Positions 49,795 to 59,171 of a stretch of DNA of 64,000 nt are shown here, piece after piece (the first letter of the stretch is position 1; each line of letters starts with the position of its first letter). The translations under genes and the position numbers were made by a program. Source of the DNA: JABCYV01 sp963696025 (lineage in GTDB: Bacteria; Acidobacteriota; Terriglobia; Terriglobales; Acidobacteriaceae); the NCBI GenBank assembly GCA_963696025.1, contig CAVOII010000014.1, positions 496,001 to 560,000 on the forward strand, written 5' to 3'. The notes beneath the pieces were generated by a model that worked only from the letters and a program-made list of their open reading frames with translations, was not told the origin of the DNA and ran no database searches.

Positions 49795-50872
49795 CCGGGT
49801 TTCTGCTAGTGGACAAGTACGTTTCAGCAACATGCTGTGTAATTTTCCCGGGCTCGGCATCTCCCAGATTCGTGAGGACGACGACCGTGAGTTTGTCATC
49901 CACATAGCGAGAGATGTGGGTCTTGAAGCCCTGCCATGACCCACCGTGGTCGAGCAGTCGATGGCCTCTGACACTTTTAATCGACCAACCGAAACCGTAG
50001 TCGCCGGAATTGGGCTGACCGCTGCTGAGCTTGGCGGGAGTCCACATCTCGTCGAGGCTGGATCGCTTCAACAATTTTTCCGTATATAGCGCGGCGTCCC
50101 ACTTCGCCAAGTCAAGAATTGAAAAATAAAGACTGCCATCGGCGGTTGTATTCACGGTGGGCGCCACCCACTCCTGATTTTTTAGCTCCCCTTTCACCAA
50201 CCTGTAGCCGGCGGCGCGATTGGGAATGATGTCGGCCTCGCTCATGACTCGGGTGGTCGTCATCCCCAACGGCTGAAATATTCTTTCCCGCAGAAAGTCA
50301 CCATAGAACTCACCCGTCACCCGATGAATCAGAATCCCCAGAGTCGCATATCCAAGATTGCTGTAACTCCATTTCGTGCCCGGCGGAAAGGCGAGCGGGA
50401 TGCCGGCGATCACCTTGAACAGTTGATCTTCGGTGTAGTCTTTGCGGAAATCGAAATTGTCAGGATAGTCAGTAAAGCCGGCGGTGTGACTGAGTAACTC
50501 GCGAATCGTAACTTGCTGCCAAGTTGCGGGCGCGTCTTTGAAGTACTTGGTAATCGGGTCGCCTACCTTGACCTTGCCTTCCTCCACCAACATCATGATG
50601 GCAGTAGCCGTGAATTGCTTGCCTACGCTTCCCGACTGAAAAACGGTTTCTGGTTTGACTGGAACCTGTAGCTCGACGTTGGCCCAGCCGTAGCCCTGCG
50701 CTTTGACGATTTTGCCATCCCGGGCCACCAGCAGGGCCAAGCCAGGAATGTGCTGCCTCTGCATCTCGGCATGGACATATTGGTCAACCGGGTCAGCAGA
50801 GAATCCGGTCTGGGCTAGGCCTGAGGCAACCAGGAACAAGATAGAAACCAAACCAAGGCGAACATTTCTCAT
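49781..50872 (-). CDS. Serine beta-lactamase-like hydrolase (class C / PBP-type)
   Basis: A 363-residue secreted protein; signal peptide near MRNVRLGLVSILFLVASGLAQT. The S-x-x-K motif is Ser82-V-G-Lys85, the Y-x-N-like motif is YSNLGY near 170, and HGG (DHGGSWQG, near 309) stands for the KTG-like element. It belongs to the beta-lactamase/transpeptidase superfamily; many soil bacterial members are esterases or peptidases rather than drug-resistance enzymes. The start at 50872 is chosen as the one giving the best signal peptide. Confidence 0.85.
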   Translation of the reverse strand: MRNVRLGLVSILFLVASGLAQTGFSADPVDQYVHAEMQRQHIPGLALLVARDGKIVKAQGYGWANVELQVPVKPETVFQSGSVGKQFTATAIMMLVEEGKVKVGDPITKYFKDAPATWQQVTIRELLSHTAGFTDYPDNFDFRKDYTEDQLFKVIAGIPLAFPPGTKWSYSNLGYATLGILIHRVTGEFYGDFLRERIFQPLGMTTTRVMSEADIIPNRAAGYRLVKGELKNQEWVAPTVNTTADGSLYFSILDLAKWDAALYTEKLLKRSSLDEMWTPAKLSSGQPNSGDYGFGWSIKSVRGHRLLDHGGSWQGFKTHISRYVDDKLTVVVLTNLGDAEPGKITQHVAETYLSTSRNPVIGR

Positions 50873-51096
50873 TGCGCATCCCCTCATGGTCAAGACAGAA
50901 GACATTACGGCAACGGTTGTTGCTTTGCCAAATGCGACGAGAACACGCCACTGAGAAGGTTAACTGCAGAGTGCGCCAAAGCCTCGAAGCCGGTCGAACA
51001 AATCAAACCGTCCCTGTCACTCGGGAGCGGACATCTCCTGCGGGAACACATCATGAATTGAATTCGCTGAAAGGGCATTACCGATGATGACTCGGA

Positions 51097-52068
51097 TTAG
51101 TTCCTGCGGTCAGCGTCGTACCAGTTTCTCCACGCGGTCGCGTCATCCGGCAAACTCTGGCCGGTGATGTCGCGCAGCGCATGGTAGACCCATGAGTGGG
51201 TTTGCGCGTCCAGAGAGGAGTCATCTGCATAGTTGAGTAGCTGGGGGACTACGCTGCGACGCTGCTCCGGGGTAAACATGCCAGAAGAGGCGAGGCTACA
51301 GGCGGCGCGCTCGCGAACCATAGGTGAGGGATCGTCGTGGAATTCCCGCAGCAGTGGAGCGATGGACTCGTCCATGGCGAGGTAGGCAAGGCCTTCCACG
51401 GCCCAGTGCCGCAGCTCAGGATCGGAATTCCCCAGATGACTGATTAGTATCTGATTTACTTGCTCGGGCTCGACGCCGCGATTACCCAGCAGCCCGAGCT
51501 TCCACAGCGCCCAGATGCGCTGCGACTGCGTCCCTGATTCCGCCTGGCGTGACAACTGATCCACGCTTGCTGGAGCTTTGGCCACGCCCAGGGCTGCGAG
51601 GTCCACCTCGATGGCTGCGGCGCGCACACCAATATCATTTGCATTGAACGCAGCCGTGATTTGACCATTCAACTGCGAGTTGAGATGCAGCCGTCCCTGC
51701 CATCTCTGCGCTCGCGCCGCGATCTGATTTGTGGCACCCTCCTCGTGATTCAGTGCGCGTTGCAGCAGAAGCTCGGCCTGTTGCTGCGCATCCTGGCGAT
51801 CGAGGTCACGTTCGGACGGTACCGTCCGAGAAGCCATTCCTGGCTTTTCGTGCAACGCCAGGAGTTGCGAAATCCCAGTCCATGCCTGCCGAGCCATACC
51901 GGTCGCCAGCGGCATCGCAAAAAGAATTCCGGTTGCCACGGCGAACAGAACGCGCCAGCTTCCGGCCCGCGGATCGAGCGATCGATCGGGCTGGAGGTCG
52001 GAGCCCGGCCCAACGGACCCGTAGTCCGGCGTTGCCTTCTGTCGCGGATCTCCCTCCCACGAATGCAT
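51097..52068 (-). CDS. Membrane-anchored HEAT-repeat protein
   Basis: A 323-residue protein. Residues about 38-58 (SWRVLFAVATGILFAMPLATG) form a probable TM anchor. From about 190, HEAT-type helical repeats are visible (RIWALWKLGLLGN; LRHWAVEGLAYLAMDESIAPLLREF; MVRERAACSLASSGMFTPEQRRSVVPQLL). HEAT repeats are protein-binding scaffolds. The gene is alone, with 79 bases to the divergent YVTN gene. No specific partner or pathway can be assigned. Confidence 0.75.
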   Translation of the reverse strand: MHSWEGDPRQKATPDYGSVGPGSDLQPDRSLDPRAGSWRVLFAVATGILFAMPLATGMARQAWTGISQLLALHEKPGMASRTVPSERDLDRQDAQQQAELLLQRALNHEEGATNQIAARAQRWQGRLHLNSQLNGQITAAFNANDIGVRAAAIEVDLAALGVAKAPASVDQLSRQAESGTQSQRIWALWKLGLLGNRGVEPEQVNQILISHLGNSDPELRHWAVEGLAYLAMDESIAPLLREFHDDPSPMVRERAACSLASSGMFTPEQRRSVVPQLLNYADDSSLDAQTHSWVYHALRDITGQSLPDDATAWRNWYDADRRN

Positions 52069-52147
52069 GTGAGGAGTTTAGGTTCCGCGACAAATGAGGT
52101 AAAGTTACGGTCGAGTACTTTCGTCATTACCTTCGAAAAGTGAGGCT

Positions 52148-53185
52148 ATGCAAATGATGCACCTGCACGGCAGGACTGCGGGCGTAACCCTGGTTACCTT
52201 ACTCTTGATTGCTTTGGCTCTGGCTGCCGGGACGGGATATCACGTCGTTAAGACCTACAAGCTGGGCGGAGAAGGGGGCTGGGACTATCTCACGCTCGAC
52301 AGCTCCTCGCGGCGCCTCTATATTTCCCGGGCCACGCACGTCATAGTAATCGATGTTGATTCCGGACAGTCGGTGGGAGATATCCCCGACACTCCCGGCG
52401 TCCACGGCATCGCACTGGCGCCGGAGTTGGGCCGGGGCTTCACCAGTAATGGCCGCGAAGGAACGGTCAGCATCTTCGAGCTGGATTCACTGAAGCCGTT
52501 GGGAAAAATCAAAGTAGGAGACAATCCGGACGCCATTCTCTATGATCCCGCCACAAAACGGGTGTTCGCCTTTAACGGACACAGCCATGATGTGAGTGCG
52601 ATCGACGCCACCAAAGGCACGGTCGTGGGGACCATCAAGCTGGATGGCAAACCTGAGTTTGCCGCGAGTGATGAAAAGGGAGGCGTCTTCGTTAACATTG
52701 AGGACAAGAACGAGTTGACTTCTCTCGATCCGAACAAACTGGAAGTGAAAGCACGCTGGCCACTGGCGGGGTGTGAAGAGCCGAGTGGTTTGGCCATCGA
52801 TCGCAAGAATCGCCGCCTGTTTGCCGGTTGCGGTAATAAAGTGATGCCGATTGTCGACGCCGATAGCGGCAAGGTCATCAGCACTCAGCCCATCTGTGAA
52901 GGAGTGGACGCGACAGCGTTTGATCCGGAGACCGGGCTGGCGTTCGCTTCCTGCGGAGATGGCAATCTGACAATCATCCGCCAGGAGTCCGCGGACAAGT
53001 ACAGCGTCGCTGACACCGTACCCACCAAGAAAGGCGCGCGCACTCTGGCCCTTGATTCAAAAACACATCAGATTTTTGTGGTCACCGCAGACTTCGGACC
53101 ACGCCCCGCACCCACCGCAGACCAGCCGCGTCCCCGGCCGCCAATTCTGCCAGATAGCTTTGTGGTGCTGGTGGTGGGCAAGTAA
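52148..53185 (+). CDS. Secreted YVTN-type beta-propeller protein
   Basis: A 345-residue protein with a signal/TM N-terminus (GVTLVTLLLIALALAAG). The mature part has repeated blades such as LYISRATHVIVIDVDSGQSVGDIPDTPGVHGIALAPELGRGF and VFAFNGHSHDVSAIDATKGTVVGTI, a pattern of YVTN/NHL-like surface propellers. The C-terminus has a Pro-rich stretch (GPRPAPTADQPRPRPPIL). Function unknown; such proteins often bind other proteins at the cell surface. Divergent from the HEAT gene. Confidence 0.8.
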   Translation: MQMMHLHGRTAGVTLVTLLLIALALAAGTGYHVVKTYKLGGEGGWDYLTLDSSSRRLYISRATHVIVIDVDSGQSVGDIPDTPGVHGIALAPELGRGFTSNGREGTVSIFELDSLKPLGKIKVGDNPDAILYDPATKRVFAFNGHSHDVSAIDATKGTVVGTIKLDGKPEFAASDEKGGVFVNIEDKNELTSLDPNKLEVKARWPLAGCEEPSGLAIDRKNRRLFAGCGNKVMPIVDADSGKVISTQPICEGVDATAFDPETGLAFASCGDGNLTIIRQESADKYSVADTVPTKKGARTLALDSKTHQIFVVTADFGPRPAPTADQPRPRPPILPDSFVVLVVGK

Positions 53186-53530
53186 GGGACAACATGATTT
53201 ATCTAAAAGGATTTTTCGGCGGGATTAATCATGGGTTTCTCCCCAGACTGCGATTCACCGTTGCGTTCTAGGAAATCTTCCGTCCAAGAACCGTTTTAAC
53301 GATCGCTTACAGAAAATGATAGCCACCTGTTGACTTGGGTGTCAACGGTGCCGGGCCGAGTTTGCCGCCCGCGTGCATGTGCCCCGCCTTGCAATCTCGC
53401 CGTCACAGAATTTTCATGGAAATTTAATCGGGCGATGGCATTTCCACAATCGAGCTCCAGTGTAATCGCAAGCTTCGGTACTACAAAGTATTCCACATTC
53501 CCAATGATCGAAATCAAAAGGAGCAAGCTT
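53186..53530 (+). other. 345-base gap upstream of the phosphoesterase
   Basis: No convincing coding region. It contains an inverted repeat, GTTGAC at 53329-53334 and GTCAAC at 53341-53346, around six bases, and a purine-rich AAAAGGAGCAAG stretch immediately before the phosphoesterase start at 53531 that acts as its ribosome-binding site. The inverted repeat could be an operator, but no binding protein is known. Confidence 0.4.
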
Positions 53531-55087
53531 ATGCGACTGTTCAAAATCGGGCATATGGCGCTGGTTCTGTCACTTGTGCTGGCAACGATCGGGCTGAAAC
53601 CGGCTTTGGCTGACGGTAACATTCAGAGGGTCAACCACGTCATCGTCCTAATGCAGGAGAACCATTCCTTTGACAACTACTTCGGTGCGCTGGCTTATGC
53701 TCCCGGCAGTCCTTATCACAACGGAAACGGGGCATGTGATAAAAGGGACCACGCTTGCGTGGATGGTTTGTCATGTACGGTAGATGGAAGCGGTAAAGTG
53801 ACTTGTTCCAACTCCAACTTGGATCAGGACGGCAGCACTGTCGTCGCCTTTCATGACGCCAACCGATGCGTGGCGCCCGATCTCGATCATTCCTGGTTCT
53901 ACACCCATCTCGAACTTAACTTCCTCAATCCCAACCGGACCCTCATGGGTTTGAACGACGGCTTTGTGCGCGTGAACGATTTGACCGAGCAGATCGATAA
54001 CGGGACGGAAAGCGCCACAGAGGACGAAACCATGGGTTTCTACAACCAGGACGACTTGCCCTTCTACTACGGTCTGGCATAGAATTTCGCCATCGACGAC
54101 CGCTATTTCGCTTCGGTGCCGGGGCCAACCTTTCCCAACCGTTCCTATTTGCTGGCAGCCACGTCGTTCGGCCACCTGACGACCAATGATACTTTCCCGC
54201 CACTGGGCGGCTACAAACCAATCACCGGCACAATCTTGGATTTGTTGGATCAGAACGGTGTCACCTGGGCCGACTACTTTCAAGATGCCCCGCAAGCCGC
54301 TGCTTTTCGGTTGTTCGTTCCACCGACCGGGCCGTTCGATCCGCATTTGCTTCCCTTACCCGTTTTTTTCTCCCACGTCGCGACTGGGACGCTTCCTGAA
54401 GTCTCGTTTGTGGATCCCAATTTCGGGTTGACGGGCAAAGCGACCGAAAACGACGAACATCCGCCCACCGACATCCAACGCGGACAGGCATTTGTTTCTC
54501 AGCTGATCAACGCGGTTCGCAACAGTATAAGCTGGCAGGATTCCGTAATCTTCGTCATGTATGACGAGCACGGAGGCTTTTACGACCACGTGACCCCGCC
54601 CGCGGCCCATCAAGGCGGGGAACGGACACCGGATGGAATCGCGCCCGGACAATGCGCCGACCTGTCCAACCCCCCTGCCAGCGAACTGCCGGGCGGCGGG
54701 GCGGAATGTTCGATGAATCCCTTCAGCGCGAACGACACCAGCGTGAAGGACGCGGAGTTGCTCTGCCCCGCCCTCGCCTCGAACCCGACTGGGCCGTATC
54801 CCGCTCAGTGCGCCAGCTTCAATCAGCTGGGCCTGCGGGTCCCATTCCTGGCCATTTCGCCGTTTTCCAAGCCGCATTATGTCTCCCACACAGTGGGTGA
54901 TCACACCTCCATGCTGGCCTTCATCGAGAGAAGGTTCTTGGCGCCCAACGGTCAGTCACCGCTGCATCTCACCGGGCGTGACCAGCATGCCAGTCCCCTT
55001 GAAGATCTGTTTGACTTCAACCATTCACCATCGCTCAACACGCCCGTTGGGCAAGCGCAGCTGCCGACCATGGATTGCACACCGTAG
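53531..55087 (+). pseudogene. Phosphoesterase (phospholipase C/acid phosphatase family) with an in-frame TAG
   Basis: The reading frame from ATG 53531 gives a 518-residue secreted alkaline-phosphatase-fold protein (signal near MALVLSLVLATIGLKPALA, motif NHSFDNYFG, later NFAIDDRYFASVPGPTFPNR and FVMYDEHGGFYDHV). It is broken by TAG at 54080-54082 within a conserved stretch (YYGLA, stop, NFAIDDRYF), where relatives have a Lys-like residue. The two halves (184 and 323 residues) are otherwise in the same frame and show no other damage. It is either a recent single-base nonsense allele, a sequencing error, or a case of read-through. A good ribosome-binding site precedes the start. Confidence 0.8.
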
Positions 55088-55102
55088 TGAGGCTTTTGAG
55101 TG

Positions 55103-55140
55103 AAAAAAATGTGGCTGGCAACCGGATAAGTTGCCAGCCA
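55103..55140. terminator. Bidirectional hairpin terminator
   Basis: TGGCTGGCAAC at 55112-55122 and GTTGCCAGCCA at 55130-55140 form a perfect 11-base stem with a 7-base loop. On the minus strand it is followed by CA and seven T residues (55109 down to 55103), a strong rho-independent terminator for the repeat-rich gene; on the plus strand it is followed by TTTG, a weaker one for the phosphoesterase. Confidence 0.75.
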
Positions 55141-55167
55141 TTTGAAGGGTGTTTCCAATGCAGGCGT

Positions 55168-55782
55168 CTACATTACAACGGTGAGTACAATGCTCACGCC
55201 GGGATGCATCACGTCAAACAGGTAGTACTGGTCATCCACATAGTCAACGTAGACGTCGTCAGTGTATAGCCACGCTGTAGGCCAGGGATCGACCATCACA
55301 AACGTATATCCCGCGTACTGAAACTGTGGCTGCCCCTGGACGATTATTGGACGGCCGATGCGGAACCGGTGTTGTTTGCCAAAACGAGCACGGAACTGGT
55401 CATCCGGGATCCTTCCGCCCTTTCCGCCGCGGCCCTGCATTTGGTGTTCGCCCTGATCGTGCTGGACCGGTTTGGCCTGATCTTCTTGTCTTCCCGGCTT
55501 AGCTTGTTCTTCCTGCTTCCCGGGCTTTGCCTCCTCTTGTTTTCCGGGCTTAGCTCCCTCTTGTTTTGCAGGCTTAGCCTGTTCGTCCTGCTTTCCTGGC
55601 TTAGCCTGCTCATCCTGCTTCCTCGGCTTGGTCTTATCTTCGGGCTGCTCTTGGCTGGGCTGCGGCTCATCGTGCTGCGCTGGCTTGTCTGCTACCGGTT
55701 GCTCCTGCTGGGCATAGGTGGAAACCCCAGTTCCGAACAACAAAAACAGAGCGGCTATGCTGACAACTCTGATTAGTTTCAT
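55168..55782 (-). CDS. Secreted protein with KQEEQAKPG tandem repeats
   Basis: A 204-residue protein. It starts MKLIRVVSIAALFLLFGTGVSTYAQ, a signal peptide, then a long low-complexity stretch with units like KPGKQEEQAKPGKQDEQ (about 55465-55629), and a conserved-looking C-terminal domain with FRIGRPIIVQGQPQFQYAGYTFVMVDPWPTAW and DVYVDYVDDQYYLFD, which may be a small beta domain. The start at 55782 is preferred because it opens a classical signal peptide. No family is recognised. It may be a periplasmic spacer or stress protein. Confidence 0.65.
   Translation of the reverse strand: MKLIRVVSIAALFLLFGTGVSTYAQQEQPVADKPAQHDEPQPSQEQPEDKTKPRKQDEQAKPGKQDEQAKPAKQEGAKPGKQEEAKPGKQEEQAKPGRQEDQAKPVQHDQGEHQMQGRGGKGGRIPDDQFRARFGKQHRFRIGRPIIVQGQPQFQYAGYTFVMVDPWPTAWLYTDDVYVDYVDDQYYLFDVMHPGVSIVLTVVM
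55465..55629 (-). repeat. Coding tandem repeat (KQ-E-QAKPG units)
   Basis: About six imperfect units of 7-9 codons within the secreted gene: KPRKQDEQAKPGKQDEQAK, PAKQEGAKPGKQEEAKPG, KQEEQAKPGRQEDQAKP. The DNA is also repetitive (AGCCTG...TCTTGCTTCC type on the plus strand), so the unit number may vary between strains by slippage. Confidence 0.75.
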
Positions 55783-56017
55783 GGGCGACGCCTCCATCGC
55801 ATCTTTTTTTGCTATCGAACCGCTACCATCCGTCTGGCGAGGCATCTCTGATTGACGATTCCCAGCCAACGGTAGATGTAGATTTGGAGGCGCAGGATGC
55901 CCGCTGAAGATAGGAAAAAACGAGCCGCTGGCCGACCCGGCTTGGTTTTTGCTGCGCCGGCCTAAGGCGTCAGTGAAGCGCTAAAAGGCAAGCGCCGTCA
56001 GCTAAATTGACGTCAGC

Positions 56018-58777
56018 TCAGTTGACGTCGAACTGCTCCTGGTGCAGAGCGGGGTCGCTCTTCACAATCACAGTCTTCTTGGTTAATTCTTCCATCTCGG
56101 TCAGAGCGCGGCCGTTATTGGCTTTGAGCGCCTTGGCCACTTCCGGATTTACGCGCAGCATCACGTCGGCGTGATCCAGATGTTTAGCGAGCTTGCGCAT
56201 CTCAAGATAGATTTCGTTGCACACCGTTGTCACGGATTTCACAAAGCCCGTCGACTGGCAGTACGGACAAGGCGTCCCAATGGTGCGTTCCAAGGACTGC
56301 TTCACGCGCTTGCGAGTGATCGCGACTAGTCCAAAATCGTTAAACTGCAAAACCTTCGACGGGGCGCGGTCGGCGCGCAAAGCCTCTTCCAACGCCTGCA
56401 TGACTTTTTGACGGTTGCGGCGTTCATCCATGTCGATGAAGTCGATGATGATGATTCCGCCCAGATCGCGCAGCCGGATTTGTCGAACGATTTCTTTGAT
56501 GGCGTCCACGTTGGTCTTGACGATGGTGTCTTCGAGTCGCGCAGTCTTTCCCACGTACTTGCCGGTATTGACGTCGATGGCGACCAGCGCCTCGGTCTGG
56601 TTGATGACGATGTATCCACCACTCTTCAGCCAGACTTTCGACTTAAGTGCCTTGTTGATCTCCTCGCTGAGTCCGAACTGGTCGAACAGCGGAGTTTCCT
56701 TGGTGTAGAGCTTCACGCGCTTGACCAGAGCAGGCTGGAAGCGATTGGCGAAGCGCAAAATTCGCTCATACTCCTCGGTGGTGTCGACCCAGATGGCGGA
56801 GAAATCCGCAGTGACCTGGTCGCGGAGCACGCGCTCCACTACGTTCAGATCGTGATAGATCAAGGCCGGGCTCTTGCCGCTATCAGCACGGCTCTTGATC
56901 TCACTCCAAAGGCCCTTCAGGAAACGGATATCCGCACGAAGATCTTCCTCTTCCGCCCCTTGCGCGGCGGTGCGCACGATGAATCCACCGTGACCGTTTT
57001 CGCGTTCGCTTTGAATGATCCTCTTCAACCGCTGGCGCTCTTCCTCGGACGAGATTTTGCGCGACACGCCGGTATGGTTGACCGTCGGTAAATACACCAG
57101 AAAGCGACCCGGAAGAGCAATGTGGCTGGTGATGCGAGCGCCTTTTTTGCCAATTGGCTCCTTCGCGATCTGCACCAGAATTTCCTGGCCTTCCTTGAGT
57201 AGGTCGCTGATTTGCGGGACGTTGTGGGGTTCGTTGCGGCGGAATCGGCGCCCGCCACGACGGCCGCGCTGGCCTCGGCGATCGAAGGCCGGACGCTGGG
57301 CCCGCTGCGTATAAGGTGCAGTCGCGGCTGGGCCCCGCACTTCGGCGCTGGCCTCCGCCGTCCCATTTCCGCGAGCTTCTGCATCGACGGCCGCTTCGGC
57401 TTCGGCTTGGGCTTCGTCGAGTTCTGCTTCTTCTGCTTCTTCCTCTTCTTCCTCGGCAACAGCTTCGTCGTGTCCTGCTTCGCCTACTGCGCCGGTAGCC
57501 AGTATCTCTGCGGTTTCTGACTCCTCGTCTCCGGCTACTGGTTCTACAGAGGCGGCGATTTCCCGCCCTTGTTCCTGGTACTCTTCCGCGTGGTGCGTCT
57601 CTTCTTCGACTTCCTCGAAGGCGGCGTCCTCCTCGAGTTCCTCCACATAATGAGCGAGATCGGCTTCCTCTTCTTCTATCTCTTCTTCCTCCATGGTCCC
57701 CACTGGAGCGGAGGAAAGCGCTTGATCAGAATGTTCCGCGACCATACTGAACTTGTCAGCCGTCTCGATTTCCTTTGCTTCTTCTTCCTCCACTACGTCT
57801 TTTGTGGTCTCCCCGCCGAATACAGCGGCGACGTTCATCTGGTGCAGCCTCTGCTGCTTGCGGTCCCACTCCGGCGATTCAACTTCGGGACGCTGCGGTT
57901 CTGGCTCGACGCGCTTCTCTGTCAGCGGCTGAGAATTCGCGAACAGAGGTTCATCCTCAGGAAACCTGCCTGCGACCGCGGATGCCTCGGCCGCTACACT
58001 ATTCGCCGAGGAACTGGCCTGCGCGCTCTGTGGTGTGAGCCGGGTCTGAGACAGTCGCCGATACTTCGAGATGGACTCTCCAGGCAAAATAATGGGCTGA
58101 TAGCCTGGTGGCGGGCCGTACTCGCCCCGATCGGTGCGCCCTGAGTGATCGCTTCGTTCCGACCGTTCCGCTCGCTCCGGTCGTTCCGGTCGTTCATTGC
58201 GCAGAGGCTCTCGCGCGGTCTCCGTAGCTGGGCGAGCGAACTTGGATTCCGGAAAGCGCTCGCCGCGACGGCCACGACGACGGCGACGACCGCGCAATCC
58301 ACCGCGATCATCTCTGGGCTCACTGGGCGTGGCTTCGCTGGATCTGGCCTCGCCGGGACCAAATCGCTCGCGGTTTTCCGCCGGTGGATGGGTGCCCTGT
58401 TCTTCAACATGAATATGCCGCTCGGGCGTCACACTCGGCGCCTGAGCTTCGGTTGATGCGGCTTGGTTTTCCGTCCGAAACTGCGGTTGATAGCCTTGCG
58501 CCGGCAGTGGACGGTTGGTCGGAACATCGTCGATTTCCTCAGAGTCTTCGAGCTCCATGAAGTCGGAAACGTAGAGGAAGGCATCGCGCTCCAAGCCGAT
58601 GTCTACGAATGCGGATTGCATCCCGGGAAGGACCCTGGTAACGCGTCCCTTGTAGATAGAACCAGCCAGGGTATATTCGTTTTCGCGCTCGAGGTAGATT
58701 TCGGCGAGCAGATCGTCTTCGACCATCCCCACCTTAGTTTCATGGGGTGTGGAAGACACAAAAAGTTCTTTTGTCAT
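56018..58777 (-). CDS. Ribonuclease E/G family protein with a large insert in the S1 domain
   Basis: A 919-residue RNase E/G homologue, start MTKELFVSSTPHETKVGMVEDD. The S1 domain begins near 32 (IYKGRVTRVLPGMQSAFVDIGL) and is resumed near 520 (ISDLLKEGQEILVQIAKEPIGKKGARIT). Between them, about 435 residues (about 84-519) are a low-complexity insert rich in Arg, Glu, Ala and Pro, with RGRRRRRGRRG and long Glu runs. The catalytic part is intact: AIDVNTG near 734, IIIDFIDM near 779 and the zinc-link CPYCQSTG near 837. It should process mRNA and rRNA, and the insert may be an RNA- or protein-binding hub. The upstream extension to 58885 is judged non-coding. Confidence 0.9.
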   Translation of the reverse strand: MTKELFVSSTPHETKVGMVEDDLLAEIYLERENEYTLAGSIYKGRVTRVLPGMQSAFVDIGLERDAFLYVSDFMELEDSEEIDDVPTNRPLPAQGYQPQFRTENQAASTEAQAPSVTPERHIHVEEQGTHPPAENRERFGPGEARSSEATPSEPRDDRGGLRGRRRRRGRRGERFPESKFARPATETAREPLRNERPERPERAERSERSDHSGRTDRGEYGPPPGYQPIILPGESISKYRRLSQTRLTPQSAQASSSANSVAAEASAVAGRFPEDEPLFANSQPLTEKRVEPEPQRPEVESPEWDRKQQRLHQMNVAAVFGGETTKDVVEEEEAKEIETADKFSMVAEHSDQALSSAPVGTMEEEEIEEEEADLAHYVEELEEDAAFEEVEEETHHAEEYQEQGREIAASVEPVAGDEESETAEILATGAVGEAGHDEAVAEEEEEEAEEAELDEAQAEAEAAVDAEARGNGTAEASAEVRGPAATAPYTQRAQRPAFDRRGQRGRRGGRRFRRNEPHNVPQISDLLKEGQEILVQIAKEPIGKKGARITSHIALPGRFLVYLPTVNHTGVSRKISSEEERQRLKRIIQSERENGHGGFIVRTAAQGAEEEDLRADIRFLKGLWSEIKSRADSGKSPALIYHDLNVVERVLRDQVTADFSAIWVDTTEEYERILRFANRFQPALVKRVKLYTKETPLFDQFGLSEEINKALKSKVWLKSGGYIVINQTEALVAIDVNTGKYVGKTARLEDTIVKTNVDAIKEIVRQIRLRDLGGIIIIDFIDMDERRNRQKVMQALEEALRADRAPSKVLQFNDFGLVAITRKRVKQSLERTIGTPCPYCQSTGFVKSVTTVCNEIYLEMRKLAKHLDHADVMLRVNPEVAKALKANNGRALTEMEELTKKTVIVKSDPALHQEQFDVN

Positions 58778-59171
58778 GCTAACTCCGGTCCTCGGCCGAT
58801 CAGGCGGCCGTAGGATGCACCGGGTGGAAAAGCAGAAAGAGGCGGGGAGGATGGAGCGCTGCGACGGCCGTGCCGAACAAGGCACGGCCTGGGCCTCGGA
58901 GTTCTCTCCGTGACCGAATCCGTTGCATGAGCGTGGGAATCTTTCGCACTTATCGCATTAGCGCTTCGCCAGGTTTGTGACCGCTCTCTCGAGATCTCTC
59001 AAGATCAGAGGGGGCCGTTACCGGCCTGACAACGCTTTAGCTTCAATCCTGCCCGGCTTCGAACCGCTTCCAGCCGGTGAGTGCCCTCTTTACGCGAGGG
59101 CGATCGTAATCTTGTTTTCAGGCCGCGCATGGCTTGCGCGGGAAAACTTACCCCGCCTTCTTCCTCCTGCT
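58778..59171 (-). other. 394-base leader/spacer between rodA and the RNase E/G gene
   Basis: There is no gene. It holds a perfect 9-base hairpin, GGCCGTGCC at 58866-58874 and GGCACGGCC at 58881-58889 around GAACAA, 89-112 bases upstream of the RNase start, and further short stems (GCCCTC...GAGGGC near 59085-59105, CCGCGC...GCGCGG near 59124-59142). In E. coli the rne leader hairpin mediates self-control, so a similar role is possible, though the sequence shows only the structure. Confidence 0.5.

Noticed and set aside
49781..50872. Antibiotic-resistance beta-lactamase
   Set aside because: The SxxK and HGG motifs show only the wider serine hydrolase/PBP-like family, which is common in soil bacteria and often unrelated to drug resistance.
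55465..55629. Possible CRISPR-like array because of evenly spaced repeats
   Set aside because: The repeats are direct, without spacers, in frame and encode a clear protein repeat. There are no cas genes nearby.
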